A stretch of DNA of 64,000 bases from Caulobacterales bacterium (GTDB taxonomy: Bacteria > Pseudomonadota > Alphaproteobacteria > Caulobacterales > Caulobacteraceae). Shown here one piece after another: positions 43,796-52,459 of the stretch. Position numbers and translations under genes: made by a program. Every line of letters starts with the position of its first letter. Position 1 is the stretch's first letter. The stretch lies in the NCBI GenBank assembly GCA_019510435.1, contig JAEKKJ010000009.1, forward strand, positions 62,001 through 126,000, read 5' to 3'. The notes under the pieces were generated by a model. It was not told the origin of the DNA, made no database searches, and saw nothing but the letters and a program-made list of their open reading frames with translations.

Positions 43796-44551
43796 ATGAC
43801 CCGCCGTAAGAAGATCTACGAGGGCAAGGCCAAGATCCTCTATGAGGGCCCTGAACCCGGCACCCTGATCCAGTACTTCAAGGATGACACGACAGCATTC
43901 GACGCCACGAAACGCGCGGTGCTCGAGGGCAAGGGCGTGATCAACAACCGGATCAGCGAATACATCATGACGAAGCTGAACTCGATCGGGGTTCAGAACC
44001 ACTTCATCAAGCGCCTGAACCTGCGCGAGCAGCTGATCAAGGAGGTGGAGATCATCCCCCTGGAGGTGGTGTGCCGCAACATCGCCGCCGGTTCGCTCTC
44101 CACCCGCTACGGCCTGCCCGAGGGCCAGGTGCTGCCGCGCTCGATCATCGAGTTCTACCTGAAGGACGACAAGCTGCACGACCCGATGGTGTCGGAGGAG
44201 CACATCACCGCCTTCAACTGGGCCTCGACCCAGGAGATCGACGACATGATGGCCCTGACGCTGCGGGTGAACGACTTCCTCACCGGCCTGTTCGGCGGGG
44301 TGGGCATCACCCTGGTGGACTTCAAGATCGAGTTCGGCCGCGTCTGGGAGGGCGACTTCGCCCGCGTGATCCTGGCCGACGAGATCAGCCCCGACAGCTG
44401 CCGCCTCTGGGACACCATCACCAACGAGAAGCTGGACAAGGACCGCTTCCGCCGCGACCTCGGCAACGTCATCGAGAGCTACACCGAGGTTGCGCGCCGG
44501 CTCGGCATCATGAAGGAAATGCCCACCGTGATTCAGGGGGGCCTCCACTAG
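43796..44551 (+). CDS. purC: Phosphoribosylaminoimidazole-succinocarboxamide (SAICAR) synthase
   Basis: 251 residues. It joins CAIR and aspartate using ATP. The family blocks [46 protein letters not shown] and [13 protein letters not shown] (ligands for the nucleotide) are intact. GGAG lies eight to twelve bases before the ATG. A four-codon frame (ATG GAG AAG GCT TAG, 43781-43795) ends exactly at the purC start; it may be coincidence. Transcription is divergent from the DUF1476 gene. Confidence 0.96.
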   Translation: MTRRKKIYEGKAKILYEGPEPGTLIQYFKDDTTAFDATKRAVLEGKGVINNRISEYIMTKLNSIGVQNHFIKRLNLREQLIKEVEIIPLEVVCRNIAAGSLSTRYGLPEGQVLPRSIIEFYLKDDKLHDPMVSEEHITAFNWASTQEIDDMMALTLRVNDFLTGLFGGVGITLVDFKIEFGRVWEGDFARVILADEISPDSCRLWDTITNEKLDKDRFRRDLGNVIESYTEVARRLGIMKEMPTVIQGGLH

Positions 44552-44553
44552 CC

Positions 44554-44793
44554 ATGCGGGCAAAAGTCCACGTGTTTCTCAAGCCCGGCGTCCTCGACGT
44601 CCAGGGCAAGGCGGTCGAGCAGGCGCTGCACGGCCTGGGCTGGGGCGGCGTCGAGCACGTGCGCGTCGGCAAGACCATCGAGTTCGACCTCAAGGCCGGC
44701 GACCGCGCCGCCGCCGAGGCCGAGGTCAAGGCCATGTGCGAGAAGCTGCTCGCCAACACGGTGATCGAAAGCTACCGGGTGGAGCTGGCGTGA
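44554..44793 (+). CDS. purS: FGAM synthetase, PurS subunit
   Basis: 79 residues. KVHVFLKPGVLDVQGKAVEQAL and the C-terminal LLANTVIESYRVEL are characteristic of PurS, the small subunit that bridges PurL and PurQ in split phosphoribosylformylglycinamidine synthetases. It starts two bases after the purC stop. The following lipoprotein gene overlaps it by four bases. Confidence 0.95.
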   Translation: MRAKVHVFLKPGVLDVQGKAVEQALHGLGWGGVEHVRVGKTIEFDLKAGDRAAAEAEVKAMCEKLLANTVIESYRVELA

Positions 44794-45161
44794 GGGCCGG
44801 GGCGGCGCTCCTGGCCGTCCTCACGCTCTCAGCCTGCTCGCAGAAACCGGCAGACAAGGCGCTCAGCTACCTCGACCTCGACTGCGCCAAGCCGTTCGAG
44901 GCCCAGGCCGCGGCGATCGTCGCCCAGCCGGGCCTGGTCGACGCCGGCGAGGTGGGGGCAGAGCCCTACCGCTACTATTCTAGCGTCGACGGCCGGACCT
45001 CCTATCTGATCACCAGGCCTGGCTCGCCGGCGCACCCGGCGATCATGATCCAGAGGGCGCACAACGGGGTCACCACGACCGGCTGCGCGTACGGCAGCAA
45101 GAAGGGCTACGACCAACTCCTGGCCTATCTCGAAGGCCTCAAGACGTGGACACGCAAGTAG
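44790..45161 (+). CDS. Small lipoprotein embedded in the purine operon
   Basis: 123 residues from a GTG that overlaps the purS stop (GTGA), with GGAG five bases upstream. The signal peptide GAALLAVLTLSAC carries the lipobox Cys near residue 15. The mature part has a compact domain with two more Cys (LDLDCAKPFEAQ, TTGCAYGSK) and a YYSSVDGRTSYLI segment. No family recognised. It sits between purS and purQ, which are otherwise neighbours in many relatives. Confidence 0.7.
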   Translation: MRAGAALLAVLTLSACSQKPADKALSYLDLDCAKPFEAQAAAIVAQPGLVDAGEVGAEPYRYYSSVDGRTSYLITRPGSPAHPAIMIQRAHNGVTTTGCAYGSKKGYDQLLAYLEGLKTWTRK

Positions 45162-45170
45162 GAGATGCGG

Positions 45171-45656
45171 ATGAGCGGCTACCATCTGGCCCAGGTGAAT
45201 GTGGGTCGCCTCAAGGCGCCGGTGGATCACCCGATGATCGCCGACTTCAAGAACAACCTGGACCGCATCAACGCCCTGGCCGAGGGTCAGCCCGGGTTCG
45301 TCTGGCGCCTCACCGGCGACGGCAACGACGCCACCGACATCCAGCCCAAGCCGGACGACCCGCTGTTCGCCATCAACATGTCCGTCTGGACCGACGTGGC
45401 CTCGCTGGGCGCCTTCGTCTATCGCACCGCCCACGTGGAGATCATGCGGCGCCGGCGCGAGTGGTTCGAGGTGATGGAGACCTACATGTGCCTCTGGTGG
45501 GTCCCGGCCGGGCACGAGCCGACGGTCCAGGAGGCCATGGACAGGCTCGAAACCCTGGAGCGCCTGGGCCCGACGCCGCAGGCCTTCACGTTCAAGACGC
45601 CGTTCCCCGCCCCGAACGGCCAGCCCGCCACGCCGGTGCTGGACGAGTGCGCGTAA
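45171..45656 (+). CDS. DUF3291 protein
   Basis: 161 residues. YHLAQVNVGRLKAPVDHPMI, INALAEGQPGFVWRL, FAINMSVWTDVASLGAFVY and MCLWWVPAGHEPTVQEAMDRL match the DUF3291 family, an alpha/beta barrel-like small protein of unknown function. The second ATG is used because GGAG lies six bases before it and abuts the first. It lies between purS and purQ in the same transcription unit. Confidence 0.82.
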   Translation: MSGYHLAQVNVGRLKAPVDHPMIADFKNNLDRINALAEGQPGFVWRLTGDGNDATDIQPKPDDPLFAINMSVWTDVASLGAFVYRTAHVEIMRRRREWFEVMETYMCLWWVPAGHEPTVQEAMDRLETLERLGPTPQAFTFKTPFPAPNGQPATPVLDECA

Positions 45657-45674
45657 CCCCGTAGAAGGACGCCC

Positions 45675-46337
45675 ATGAAAGCCGCCGTCATCGTCTTCCC
45701 CGGCTCCAACTGCGACCGCGACTGCAAGGTGGCGATCGAGCGCTCCACCGGCGCGTCGGTGGGCATGGTCTGGCACGGCGACACCGCCCTGCCCGACGGC
45801 GTCGACCTGGTGGTGCTGCCGGGCGGCTTCTCCTACGGCGACTACCTGCGCTGCGGCGCCATGGCGGCCCTGTCGCCGATCATGGCCGAGGTGAAGGCGG
45901 CCGCCGAGCGCGGCGTGGCCACCGTCGGCATCTGCAACGGCTTCCAGGTGCTGTGCGAGATGGGGATGCTGCCCGGCGCCCTCCTGCGCAACGAGAGGCT
46001 GAAGTACGTCTGCAAGCCGGTCGAGCTGGAGGTCACCAACAGCCAGACCCGCTTCACCGCCGGCTACAAGGGCCGGCGCCAGGCGGTGATGACCGTGGGC
46101 AATGGCGAGGGCAACTTCTTCGCCGACGAGCCGACGCTGGACCGGCTGGAGGGCGAGGGCCAGGTGGTGTTCCGCTACCTCGACAATCCCAACGGCTCGG
46201 CCCGCGATATCGCCGGCATCGTCAACGCGCGCGGCAATGTCCTGGGCCTGATGCCCCACCCCGACCGGGCCTTCGAAGCCGAGCTGGGCTCCGCCGACGG
46301 CGCAATCCTCTTCCAGAGCGCCCTGGCCAGCGCTTAG
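45675..46337 (+). CDS. purQ: FGAM synthetase, glutaminase subunit PurQ
   Basis: 220 residues. Class I glutamine amidotransferase: catalytic Cys in [10 protein letters not shown] (residue 87), His and Glu in [13 protein letters not shown] near the C-terminus, and [15 protein letters not shown] forming the oxyanion strand. It supplies ammonia from glutamine to PurL within the PurLQS complex. AAGGA precedes the ATG. A palindromic repeat begins eight bases after its stop. Confidence 0.96.
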   Translation: MKAAVIVFPGSNCDRDCKVAIERSTGASVGMVWHGDTALPDGVDLVVLPGGFSYGDYLRCGAMAALSPIMAEVKAAAERGVATVGICNGFQVLCEMGMLPGALLRNERLKYVCKPVELEVTNSQTRFTAGYKGRRQAVMTVGNGEGNFFADEPTLDRLEGEGQVVFRYLDNPNGSARDIAGIVNARGNVLGLMPHPDRAFEAELGSADGAILFQSALASA

Positions 46338-46344
46338 GCCCCTG

Positions 46345-46422
46345 TTCCTTTCCCACGCAGTGGGAGAGGAATGGCGAACGCCGCCCGCCGCCGCAGTCCT
46401 CTCCCACTGCGTGGGAAAGGAA
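46345..46422. repeat. Perfect 26-bp inverted repeat element downstream of purQ
   Basis: Arms 46345-46370 and 46397-46422 are exact reverse complements (TTCCTTTCCCACGCAGTGGG...), separated by 26 bases. Each arm contains its own small dyad CCCAC-GCA-GTGGG. This has the form of a dispersed palindromic intergenic repeat of the REP/BIME kind. It could also act as a terminator stem, but no T run follows. Confidence 0.75.
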
Positions 46423-46477
46423 TGGCGGCGCGCCTGCGAGCAGTCCTAATCTCCGACGACAGATTTCGGGGATTCCC

Positions 46478-48418
46478 ATGACGCTTTCCGCACGGCTCCG
46501 GGGCGCGATCGCCTGCGCCGCCCTGGCCCTCCTCGCCGCGCCCGCCGCGGCGCAGGGACCGGCGTCCAGCACGCCGAACATGACCCCGGACATCACCGGG
46601 CGGTTCGTCTGGCCGACGGCGAGCTACGACTACGTCAAGCGCGTGGTGATGATCCCGATGCGCGACGGCGTGCGGCTCTACACGGTGATCATCGTGCCCA
46701 AGGGGGCGAAGGACGCGCCGATCCTGCTGACGCGGACGCCCTATAGCGCCAAGAAGGCCACCGAGCGGACGCTCTCGCCGCACGCTGCGGCCACCGGCCA
46801 GATGCTGGACGAGCCGTTCCTGGCCGACGGCTACATCCGCGTCTACCAGGACATCCGCGGCAAGTACGGGTCGGAGGGCGACTACGTCATGACCCGGCCG
46901 CTGCGCGGGCCGCTGAACGACACGCCCGTGGACCACGCCACCGACGCCTACGACACCATCGACTGGCTGGTGAAGAACACGCCGGAGACCAATGGCCGCG
47001 TGGGCATGATCGGCTCGTCCTACCCCGGCTTCACCACCGCCATGGGCCTGATCCATCCGCACCCGGCGCTGAAGGCCGCCGTGCCGCAGAGCCCGATGGT
47101 GGACGGCTGGATGGGCGACGACTTCTTCCACTACGGCGCCTTCCGCCAGACCAACTTCGACTACTTCACCCAGCAGACCACCGAGCGCGACGAGGGCGAC
47201 CCCATCCCGCGCCAGGGCTTCGACGACTACGACAACTTCCTGCGCGCCGGCTCGGCGGGCGACTACGCCCGGGCCGCGGGCCTGGACCAGCTGCCGGTCT
47301 ACCGCAAGATGGCCGAGCACCCCGCCTACGACCTCTTCTGGCAGGCCCAGGCGGTCGACAAGCTCCTGGCCAAGGACCCGCTGAAGGTGCCGACCCTCTG
47401 GATGGCCGGGCTCTGGGACCAGGAGGACATGTGGGGCGCGATCCACGCCTATGAGGCCGTGGAGCCGAAGGACGCGGCCAACGACATGAACTTCCTGGCG
47501 CTGGGCCCCTGGCGGCACTCCGGGACCAACTATGAGCAGCGCCAGCTGAACGCCCTGAAGCTGCCCGGCGACACCGCCACCGAGTTCCGGCTCACGGTCC
47601 TGAAGCCGTTCCTGGACCACTTCCTGAAGACCAATGGCCCGCCGCTCACCACGCACCCGGTGACCATCTTCGAGACCGGCACGCTGCGCTGGACTACCTA
47701 CGACAAGTGGCCCCAGGCCTGCGCCGACTGCGCCGCCAAGATGAAGCCGCTCTACCTGACGCCGGGCCAGGGCCTGTCGTTCGAACGCGCGGAGGCCAAG
47801 GGCCCGGCGTTCGAGGAATATGTCTCCGATCCCGCCAAGCCCGTGCCCTACGTCCGCCGGCCGGTGCGCTGGGACGACAGCGACCAGTGGCGCTACTGGC
47901 TGACCACCGACCAGCGCCACGTGGACGGCCGGCCCGACGTGCTGACCTTCGTCACAGAACCGCTCAAGTCGCCGGTGAAGATCGCCGGCGAGCCGGTGGT
48001 CAACCTCTACGCCGCCACCAGCGGCACGGATTCGGATTGGGTGGTGAAGCTGATCGACGTCTATCCCGACGTGGTCCCCTCTGACGTCCAGATGGGCGGC
48101 TACGAGCTGCCGATCGGCATGGACATCTTCCGCGGCCGCTACCGCGAGAGCTTCGAGCACCCCTCGCCGATCCCGGCCAACAAGGTGCAGCGCTACCGCT
48201 TCGACCTGCCGCCGGCCAACCACGTGTTCCTGCCGGGGCACCGGATCATGGTGCAGGTCCAGTCCAGCTGGTTCCCGCTCTACGACCGCAACCCGCAGAC
48301 CTATGTGCCGAACATCTTCTTCGCCAAGCCCTCGGACTACCGCAAGGCGACCCAGCGCATCTACCTGAGCGGCGAGACCGCCTCGTCGATCGAGCTGCCG
48401 GTCGTGCCTTATCAATAG
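46478..48418 (+). CDS. Exported CocE/NonD-type alpha/beta hydrolase
   Basis: 646 residues with a signal peptide (IACAALALLAAPAAAQG). The alpha/beta hydrolase core has the nucleophile elbow MIGSSYPGF (Ser near 179), and YVKRVVMIPMRDGVRLYTV and DIRGKYGSEGDY typical of the CocE/NonD/X-Pro dipeptidyl peptidase group. The C-terminal beta domain (about residues 420-646) includes SDTDWVVK-like TDSDWVVKLIDVYPD. Members cleave esters or amides, such as cocaine or beta-lactam side chains; the substrate here is unknown and it acts outside the cytoplasm. Confidence 0.9.
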   Translation: MTLSARLRGAIACAALALLAAPAAAQGPASSTPNMTPDITGRFVWPTASYDYVKRVVMIPMRDGVRLYTVIIVPKGAKDAPILLTRTPYSAKKATERTLSPHAAATGQMLDEPFLADGYIRVYQDIRGKYGSEGDYVMTRPLRGPLNDTPVDHATDAYDTIDWLVKNTPETNGRVGMIGSSYPGFTTAMGLIHPHPALKAAVPQSPMVDGWMGDDFFHYGAFRQTNFDYFTQQTTERDEGDPIPRQGFDDYDNFLRAGSAGDYARAAGLDQLPVYRKMAEHPAYDLFWQAQAVDKLLAKDPLKVPTLWMAGLWDQEDMWGAIHAYEAVEPKDAANDMNFLALGPWRHSGTNYEQRQLNALKLPGDTATEFRLTVLKPFLDHFLKTNGPPLTTHPVTIFETGTLRWTTYDKWPQACADCAAKMKPLYLTPGQGLSFERAEAKGPAFEEYVSDPAKPVPYVRRPVRWDDSDQWRYWLTTDQRHVDGRPDVLTFVTEPLKSPVKIAGEPVVNLYAATSGTDSDWVVKLIDVYPDVVPSDVQMGGYELPIGMDIFRGRYRESFEHPSPIPANKVQRYRFDLPPANHVFLPGHRIMVQVQSSWFPLYDRNPQTYVPNIFFAKPSDYRKATQRIYLSGETASSIELPVVPYQ

Positions 48419-48442
48419 CCGATGCGCCGAAACCACATCGCG

Positions 48443-48600
48443 CCCCTTCTCCCCTTGCGGGAGAAGGTGGCCCGCGAAGCGGGTCGGATGAGGGGTTGAT
48501 GACACCCTCTGTCCAAGACGCTGCAGCCTCGACAAACGCGCGGGCGACCCCTCATCCGTCAGCCTTCGGCCGACACCTTCTCCCGCAAGGGGAGAAGGGG
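48443..48600. repeat. Bipartite palindromic repeat overlapping the start of the next gene
   Basis: Perfect 27-bp outer arms (48443-48469 and 48574-48600, CCCCTTCTCCCCTTGCGGG.../reverse complement) and a 12-bp inner pair (CGGATGAGGGGT at 48485-48496, ACCCCTCATCCG at 48547-48558). The sequence is of the dispersed type widespread in alphaproteobacterial intergenic regions. Here its right half is read as codons 17-34 of the following gene, and its left half supplies the GAGGGG before the start. Confidence 0.75.
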
Positions 48601-50724
48601 ATTCGGTGCGCTGCGGCCATCGCTTGTAGCTTGCTGCTCACCCTTCCGGCCGCGGCCGCGCCGCCCACCCCCGGGCGCATCGTGGTCGATCTCTCCCCGG
48701 CCGGGCTGCGCAACACGTTCCGGCCTGAGGTGGCGCTCGGCGCGGGGGTGGACGGCTCCTGGCGCGGCGGGACCGAGCGCCTCTACACGCCGCACAATGT
48801 CGAGGTGCTGCGCAAGGCGGGCCTGCGCCCCCTCACCTATCGCCTGCGCACCGAGCTCGGCATCGCCGCCTGGCACTGGAACCCGGAGGGGACCTGGAGC
48901 GACCCGGCTCACCAGCAGGGCTACTGGACCTCCAGCGACAGGCTGGGCGCGCCGATCCAGGCCAGCTGGGGCTATCCCCTGCCCCGCCGCGGCGACACCT
49001 TCGACATGGCCAACAACGGCGGCTGGTCGCGACTGGACGACGGCGACCTCACCACCTTCTGGAAGTCGAACCCCTACCTCGATCCGCGTTACAGCCACAC
49101 CGCCGCGCGGCCCCAGTGGCTGGTGATCGAGCTGGGGTCGAAACAGATCGTCGACACCGCGGAGATCGCCTGGGGCGAGCCCTACGCCACCCACTACCGG
49201 GTGCAGTACTGGGTGGGCCAGGACGAGTACGACCGCGAGGGCGGCTGGATCACCTTTCCGAAGGGCGAGGTCAGCGGCGGCCGTGGCGGGACGGTGCGCC
49301 TGGACCTGGGCGCCTCGCGCGAGCCGACGGGTTTCATCCGGGTGCTGATGGACGCCGCCTCGGGGACCGCTCCGCCGGGCTCCGAGGATCCGCGCGACCG
49401 GATCGGCTATGCCGTGCGCGAGATCAGCTTCGGCCGGACCGGCCCCGACGGCGTCTTCAAGGACGCCGTGCGTCACGCCGCTGCCCGCGACGGCCAGAGC
49501 GTGGCCCACGTCTCCTCGACCGATCCCTGGCACCGCGCGTCCGACAAGAGCCTGGACTACGAGCAGCCCGGCCTGGACCGGTTCTTCACCAGCCCCTTGG
49601 CCAACGGCCTGCCCGCCATGATCCCGGTGGGCGTGGTCTACGACACCCCGGAGAACGCGGCGGCCGAGATCCGCTACCTGAAGGCCCGCGGCTATCCCAT
49701 CGCCCGCGTCGAGCTGGGCGAGGAGCCGGACGGCCAATACCTCGACGGCGAGGACTACGGCGCCCTGTACCTCGAGACCTACGACGTCCTGCGCGCCCTC
49801 GACCCGGCGCTGGTCATGGGCGGCCCCAGCCTGCAGAGCGCCCTCTCCGACACCTGGCTCGACAACGACCCCGACCGGTCGTGGAACAGCCACTTCATCC
49901 GCTACCTGAAGGCGCGGGGGCGCCTTTCGGACCTGCAGTTCTTCGCCTTCGAGCACTATCCATTCGACGACATCTGCGGCGACATCTACGGCAAGCTCAT
50001 CCAGCAGAGCGCCCTGATGGACCGCCTGATCGCCCGCGTGCGGCGCGAGGGCGTGCCCGACACCATCCCCTGGCACATCGCCGAATACGGCTTCTCCGCC
50101 TTCTCCGGCCGGGCGGAGTCTGAGATGCCCAGCGCGCTCTTGATGGCCAATATCCTGGGCCAGTTCCTGACCGAGGGCGGCGACGGCGCCTACCTCTTCG
50201 GCTACCCGCCCAACTGGCCGGCCAACCAGCACCAGCCCTGCGCCGGCTACGGCAACCTGATGCTGTACGAGGCCGACGAGAAGGGCGAGGCCCGCCAGCC
50301 CATGCCCATGCTGCACGCGGCGCAGCTGATCACCGGCGCCTGGCTGGCCCCGAACGGCCCGCACCAGCTCTACGCCGCGCGCGTGGAGACCGGCCGGCCG
50401 GCGGACAGCGAGGCAGTAAAGGTGTTCGTGGCCCAGCGGCCCGACGGAAAGCTGGGCGTCCTGGTGGTCAACCGCGACGCCAAGCGCAGCTTCCAGCTCA
50501 GCCTGGCAGGCCTCGGCCCGGGGCGCATTACGGGCCCCGCCGAGACCTGGTCCTATTCCGCGCGGCAGTACAGCTGGGTCGACGCCGGCCCGAAGAGCCA
50601 TCCCGGCCGTAACCTGCCGCCAGAGCACCGTACGGCCATGCATTTCACCGGCGCCGTGACCGTGGCGCCCGCGTCGCTGACGGTGGTGACGCTGCGCTCG
50701 CCGGCGCCAGCGCCCGGGGCCTAG
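48499..50724 (+). CDS. Discoidin-domain glycoside-hydrolase-like protein
   Basis: 741 residues. After a repeat-derived N-terminus (HPSAFGRHLLPQGEKG) comes a hydrophobic export segment (AAAIACSLLLTLPAAAA). Residues about 160-310 look like an F5/8 type C (discoidin) carbohydrate-binding domain (DDGDLTTFWKSNPYLDPRYS, WLVIELGSKQIVDTAEIAWG). Residues about 355-620 look like a clan GH-A TIM barrel, with a possible acid/base Glu in VELGEEPDG (near 404) and nucleophile Glu in WHIAEYGFSAF (near 529). A C-terminal beta domain follows. Probably a secreted glycosidase; the family number cannot be given from sequence alone. TTG 48496 is an alternative start. Confidence 0.7.
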   Translation: MTPSVQDAAASTNARATPHPSAFGRHLLPQGEKGIRCAAAIACSLLLTLPAAAAPPTPGRIVVDLSPAGLRNTFRPEVALGAGVDGSWRGGTERLYTPHNVEVLRKAGLRPLTYRLRTELGIAAWHWNPEGTWSDPAHQQGYWTSSDRLGAPIQASWGYPLPRRGDTFDMANNGGWSRLDDGDLTTFWKSNPYLDPRYSHTAARPQWLVIELGSKQIVDTAEIAWGEPYATHYRVQYWVGQDEYDREGGWITFPKGEVSGGRGGTVRLDLGASREPTGFIRVLMDAASGTAPPGSEDPRDRIGYAVREISFGRTGPDGVFKDAVRHAAARDGQSVAHVSSTDPWHRASDKSLDYEQPGLDRFFTSPLANGLPAMIPVGVVYDTPENAAAEIRYLKARGYPIARVELGEEPDGQYLDGEDYGALYLETYDVLRALDPALVMGGPSLQSALSDTWLDNDPDRSWNSHFIRYLKARGRLSDLQFFAFEHYPFDDICGDIYGKLIQQSALMDRLIARVRREGVPDTIPWHIAEYGFSAFSGRAESEMPSALLMANILGQFLTEGGDGAYLFGYPPNWPANQHQPCAGYGNLMLYEADEKGEARQPMPMLHAAQLITGAWLAPNGPHQLYAARVETGRPADSEAVKVFVAQRPDGKLGVLVVNRDAKRSFQLSLAGLGPGRITGPAETWSYSARQYSWVDAGPKSHPGRNLPPEHRTAMHFTGAVTVAPASLTVVTLRSPAPAPGA

Positions 50725-51293
50725 CTCAGCAGCTTGGCCATCAGGTCCCAGTGCAGGGACCAGCCGAAGAAGCCGGCGGCGCTCATCACGATGCCCAGGG
50801 CGCCGAAGGCCCAGGCCGCGTAGAGCGCCCACATCGCTTCCGCCAGGGCCGCCACGGCGGCGACCGAGATGGCGATGGAAAGGAAGGCGTCCGAGGCGTC
50901 GAACTGGTCGTCGTGGACGTTGAGGGCGTTGTACTGCGCCACATCGCCCAGGGCCTCGTTCTTCAGTTCCGGGATCTCCTTCTGGTACTTGGCCATCTCC
51001 TTTTCGAGCCGCGCGCGCTCGGCCGTGGTCGCCGCTGCGATCTTCGGCCCGCCCAGGGTCTCCAGGAAATTGTTCTGCGCCATGGCCACCTCGTCGAGGT
51101 GGAGCTTGGTCTTAGTGGCCTGGTACTCGTTCCAGTGGTCGACGGAGTCGGACTGCGCCTGCTGCATCGCCTGGACGATGTTGCCGTCCTTCACCTGGCC
51201 CAGCCCCATGATGATGGAGAGGGCGACCACCGTCAGCGCCACCATGCGGTTCAGGCGCTTGTCCTTGGCCTCGGCATTGACCTCGACTTCCAT
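50721..51293 (-). CDS. DUF4337 membrane protein
   Basis: 190 residues: a short N-terminus, membrane helix 1 (MVALTVVALSIIMGLGQV), a periplasmic or cytoplasmic helical stretch (VDHWNEYQATKTKLHLDEVA, RARLEKEMAKYQKEIPELKNEA) and two further helices near the C-terminus (SIAISVAAVAALAEAMWALY, FGALGIVMSAAGFFGW). This is the DUF4337 layout; function unknown. GAGGGG lies four bases before the ATG. Its stop shares CTAG with the convergent glycosidase-like gene. Confidence 0.8.
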   Translation of the reverse strand: MEVEVNAEAKDKRLNRMVALTVVALSIIMGLGQVKDGNIVQAMQQAQSDSVDHWNEYQATKTKLHLDEVAMAQNNFLETLGGPKIAAATTAERARLEKEMAKYQKEIPELKNEALGDVAQYNALNVHDDQFDASDAFLSIAISVAAVAALAEAMWALYAAWAFGALGIVMSAAGFFGWSLHWDLMAKLLS

Positions 51294-51420
51294 GGGTCCC
51301 CTCGACTCGGCCGCGATCGGCGGCGCTATTCTGCCAGAGAACGTGACCGCGCCATGGCAAAGCTGGACTGCCGTGGCGGCGCCTTCGCCAGGCTGACGGA
51401 AAGCCAGGGAGGACACCAGC

Positions 51421-52458
51421 TTGAGCGGAGACCTTCCCGTCGGACCCGTGCGGCCGGCGCACCGTTTTGACGAGGTGCGGCTGGCGGCCTGGCTGCGGCC
51501 GCGCATTCCGGAGATCGGCCCGGACCTGGAGGTGCTGCAGTTCCAGGGCGGGGCCTCGAACCCGACGTTCCTGCTCACCTCGGACGGGCGGCGCTATGTC
51601 CTGCGCAAGAAGCCGCCGGGCCAGCTGCTGGCGAGCGCCCACCAGGTGGACCGCGAGCACCGGGTGATGCAGGCCCTGGCCGGCCATGTGCCCGTGCCGA
51701 CCATGCGGGTCCTGTGCGAGGACCCCGAGGTCATCGGCGCCAGCTTCTACGTGATGGACTTCCTGGAGGGTCGCATCTTCCGCGACGCGCGGCTGCCCGG
51801 GCTGGCGCCGGCCGAGCGGGCGGCGATCTACGACGACCTGAACGCCACCCTGGCCAAGCTGCACCAGGTGGACGTCGAGGCCTTGGGCCTGGGCGACTTC
51901 GGCCGGCCCGGCAACTACTTCGAGCGCCAGATCGCCCGCTGGACCCGCCAGTACCGCGACGCGGAGTCCGAGACGATTCCGGCCATGGAGGCCCTGATCG
52001 AGGCCTTGCCCGGACGCATCCCGGCCGACAGCTCCGTCGCGATCGCCCACGGCGACTACCGCCTCGAGAACGTCATGTACCACCCCACCGAGCCGCGGAT
52101 CATTGCGGTGCTGGACTGGGAGCTCTGCACCATCGGCCATCCGCTGGCCGACATCGCCTACAACGCATTCCTCTGGCGCAGCCACGGCGAGAGCTGGGGG
52201 ACCCTGGACGGCGTCGACTTCGCCACCAGCGGCATCCCGACCGAGGCCGAATATGTGGCCGCCTATGCCCGGCGCACCGGCCGCGGCGAGATCGCGGGCT
52301 GGCCCTTCTACATGGCCTTCGCGATCTTCCGCCTGGCCTCGATCTCCCAGGGCGTCTATCGCCGGGTGCTCGCCGGCAACGCGGCCATGGACCGACCGGC
52401 CGAGAACGGCGCCCCGGCCCTGGCCGAGCAGGCGCTGGCCATTTTGCAAGGGAACTGA
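51421..52458 (+). CDS. Phosphotransferase family protein (ACAD10/11-type kinase fold)
   Basis: 345 residues with the aminoglycoside-phosphotransferase fold: LQFQGGASNPTFLL and YVLRKKPPG (ATP-binding Lys), catalytic loop IAHGDYRLENVMYH and metal-binding VLDWELCTIGHPLADIAY. This subgroup resembles the kinase domain of acyl-CoA dehydrogenase 10/11, linked to 4-hydroxy-fatty-acid breakdown. It starts at TTG with GGAGG eight bases upstream. An SDR gene follows after one base, so the pair is an operon, perhaps in lipid or hydroxyacid catabolism. Confidence 0.88.
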   Translation: MSGDLPVGPVRPAHRFDEVRLAAWLRPRIPEIGPDLEVLQFQGGASNPTFLLTSDGRRYVLRKKPPGQLLASAHQVDREHRVMQALAGHVPVPTMRVLCEDPEVIGASFYVMDFLEGRIFRDARLPGLAPAERAAIYDDLNATLAKLHQVDVEALGLGDFGRPGNYFERQIARWTRQYRDAESETIPAMEALIEALPGRIPADSSVAIAHGDYRLENVMYHPTEPRIIAVLDWELCTIGHPLADIAYNAFLWRSHGESWGTLDGVDFATSGIPTEAEYVAAYARRTGRGEIAGWPFYMAFAIFRLASISQGVYRRVLAGNAAMDRPAENGAPALAEQALAILQGN

Positions 52459-52459
52459 G

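Noticed and set aside
46345-48600. CRISPR array
   Set aside because: The repeats are paired inverted copies rather than regularly spaced direct repeats, and no cas genes are present.
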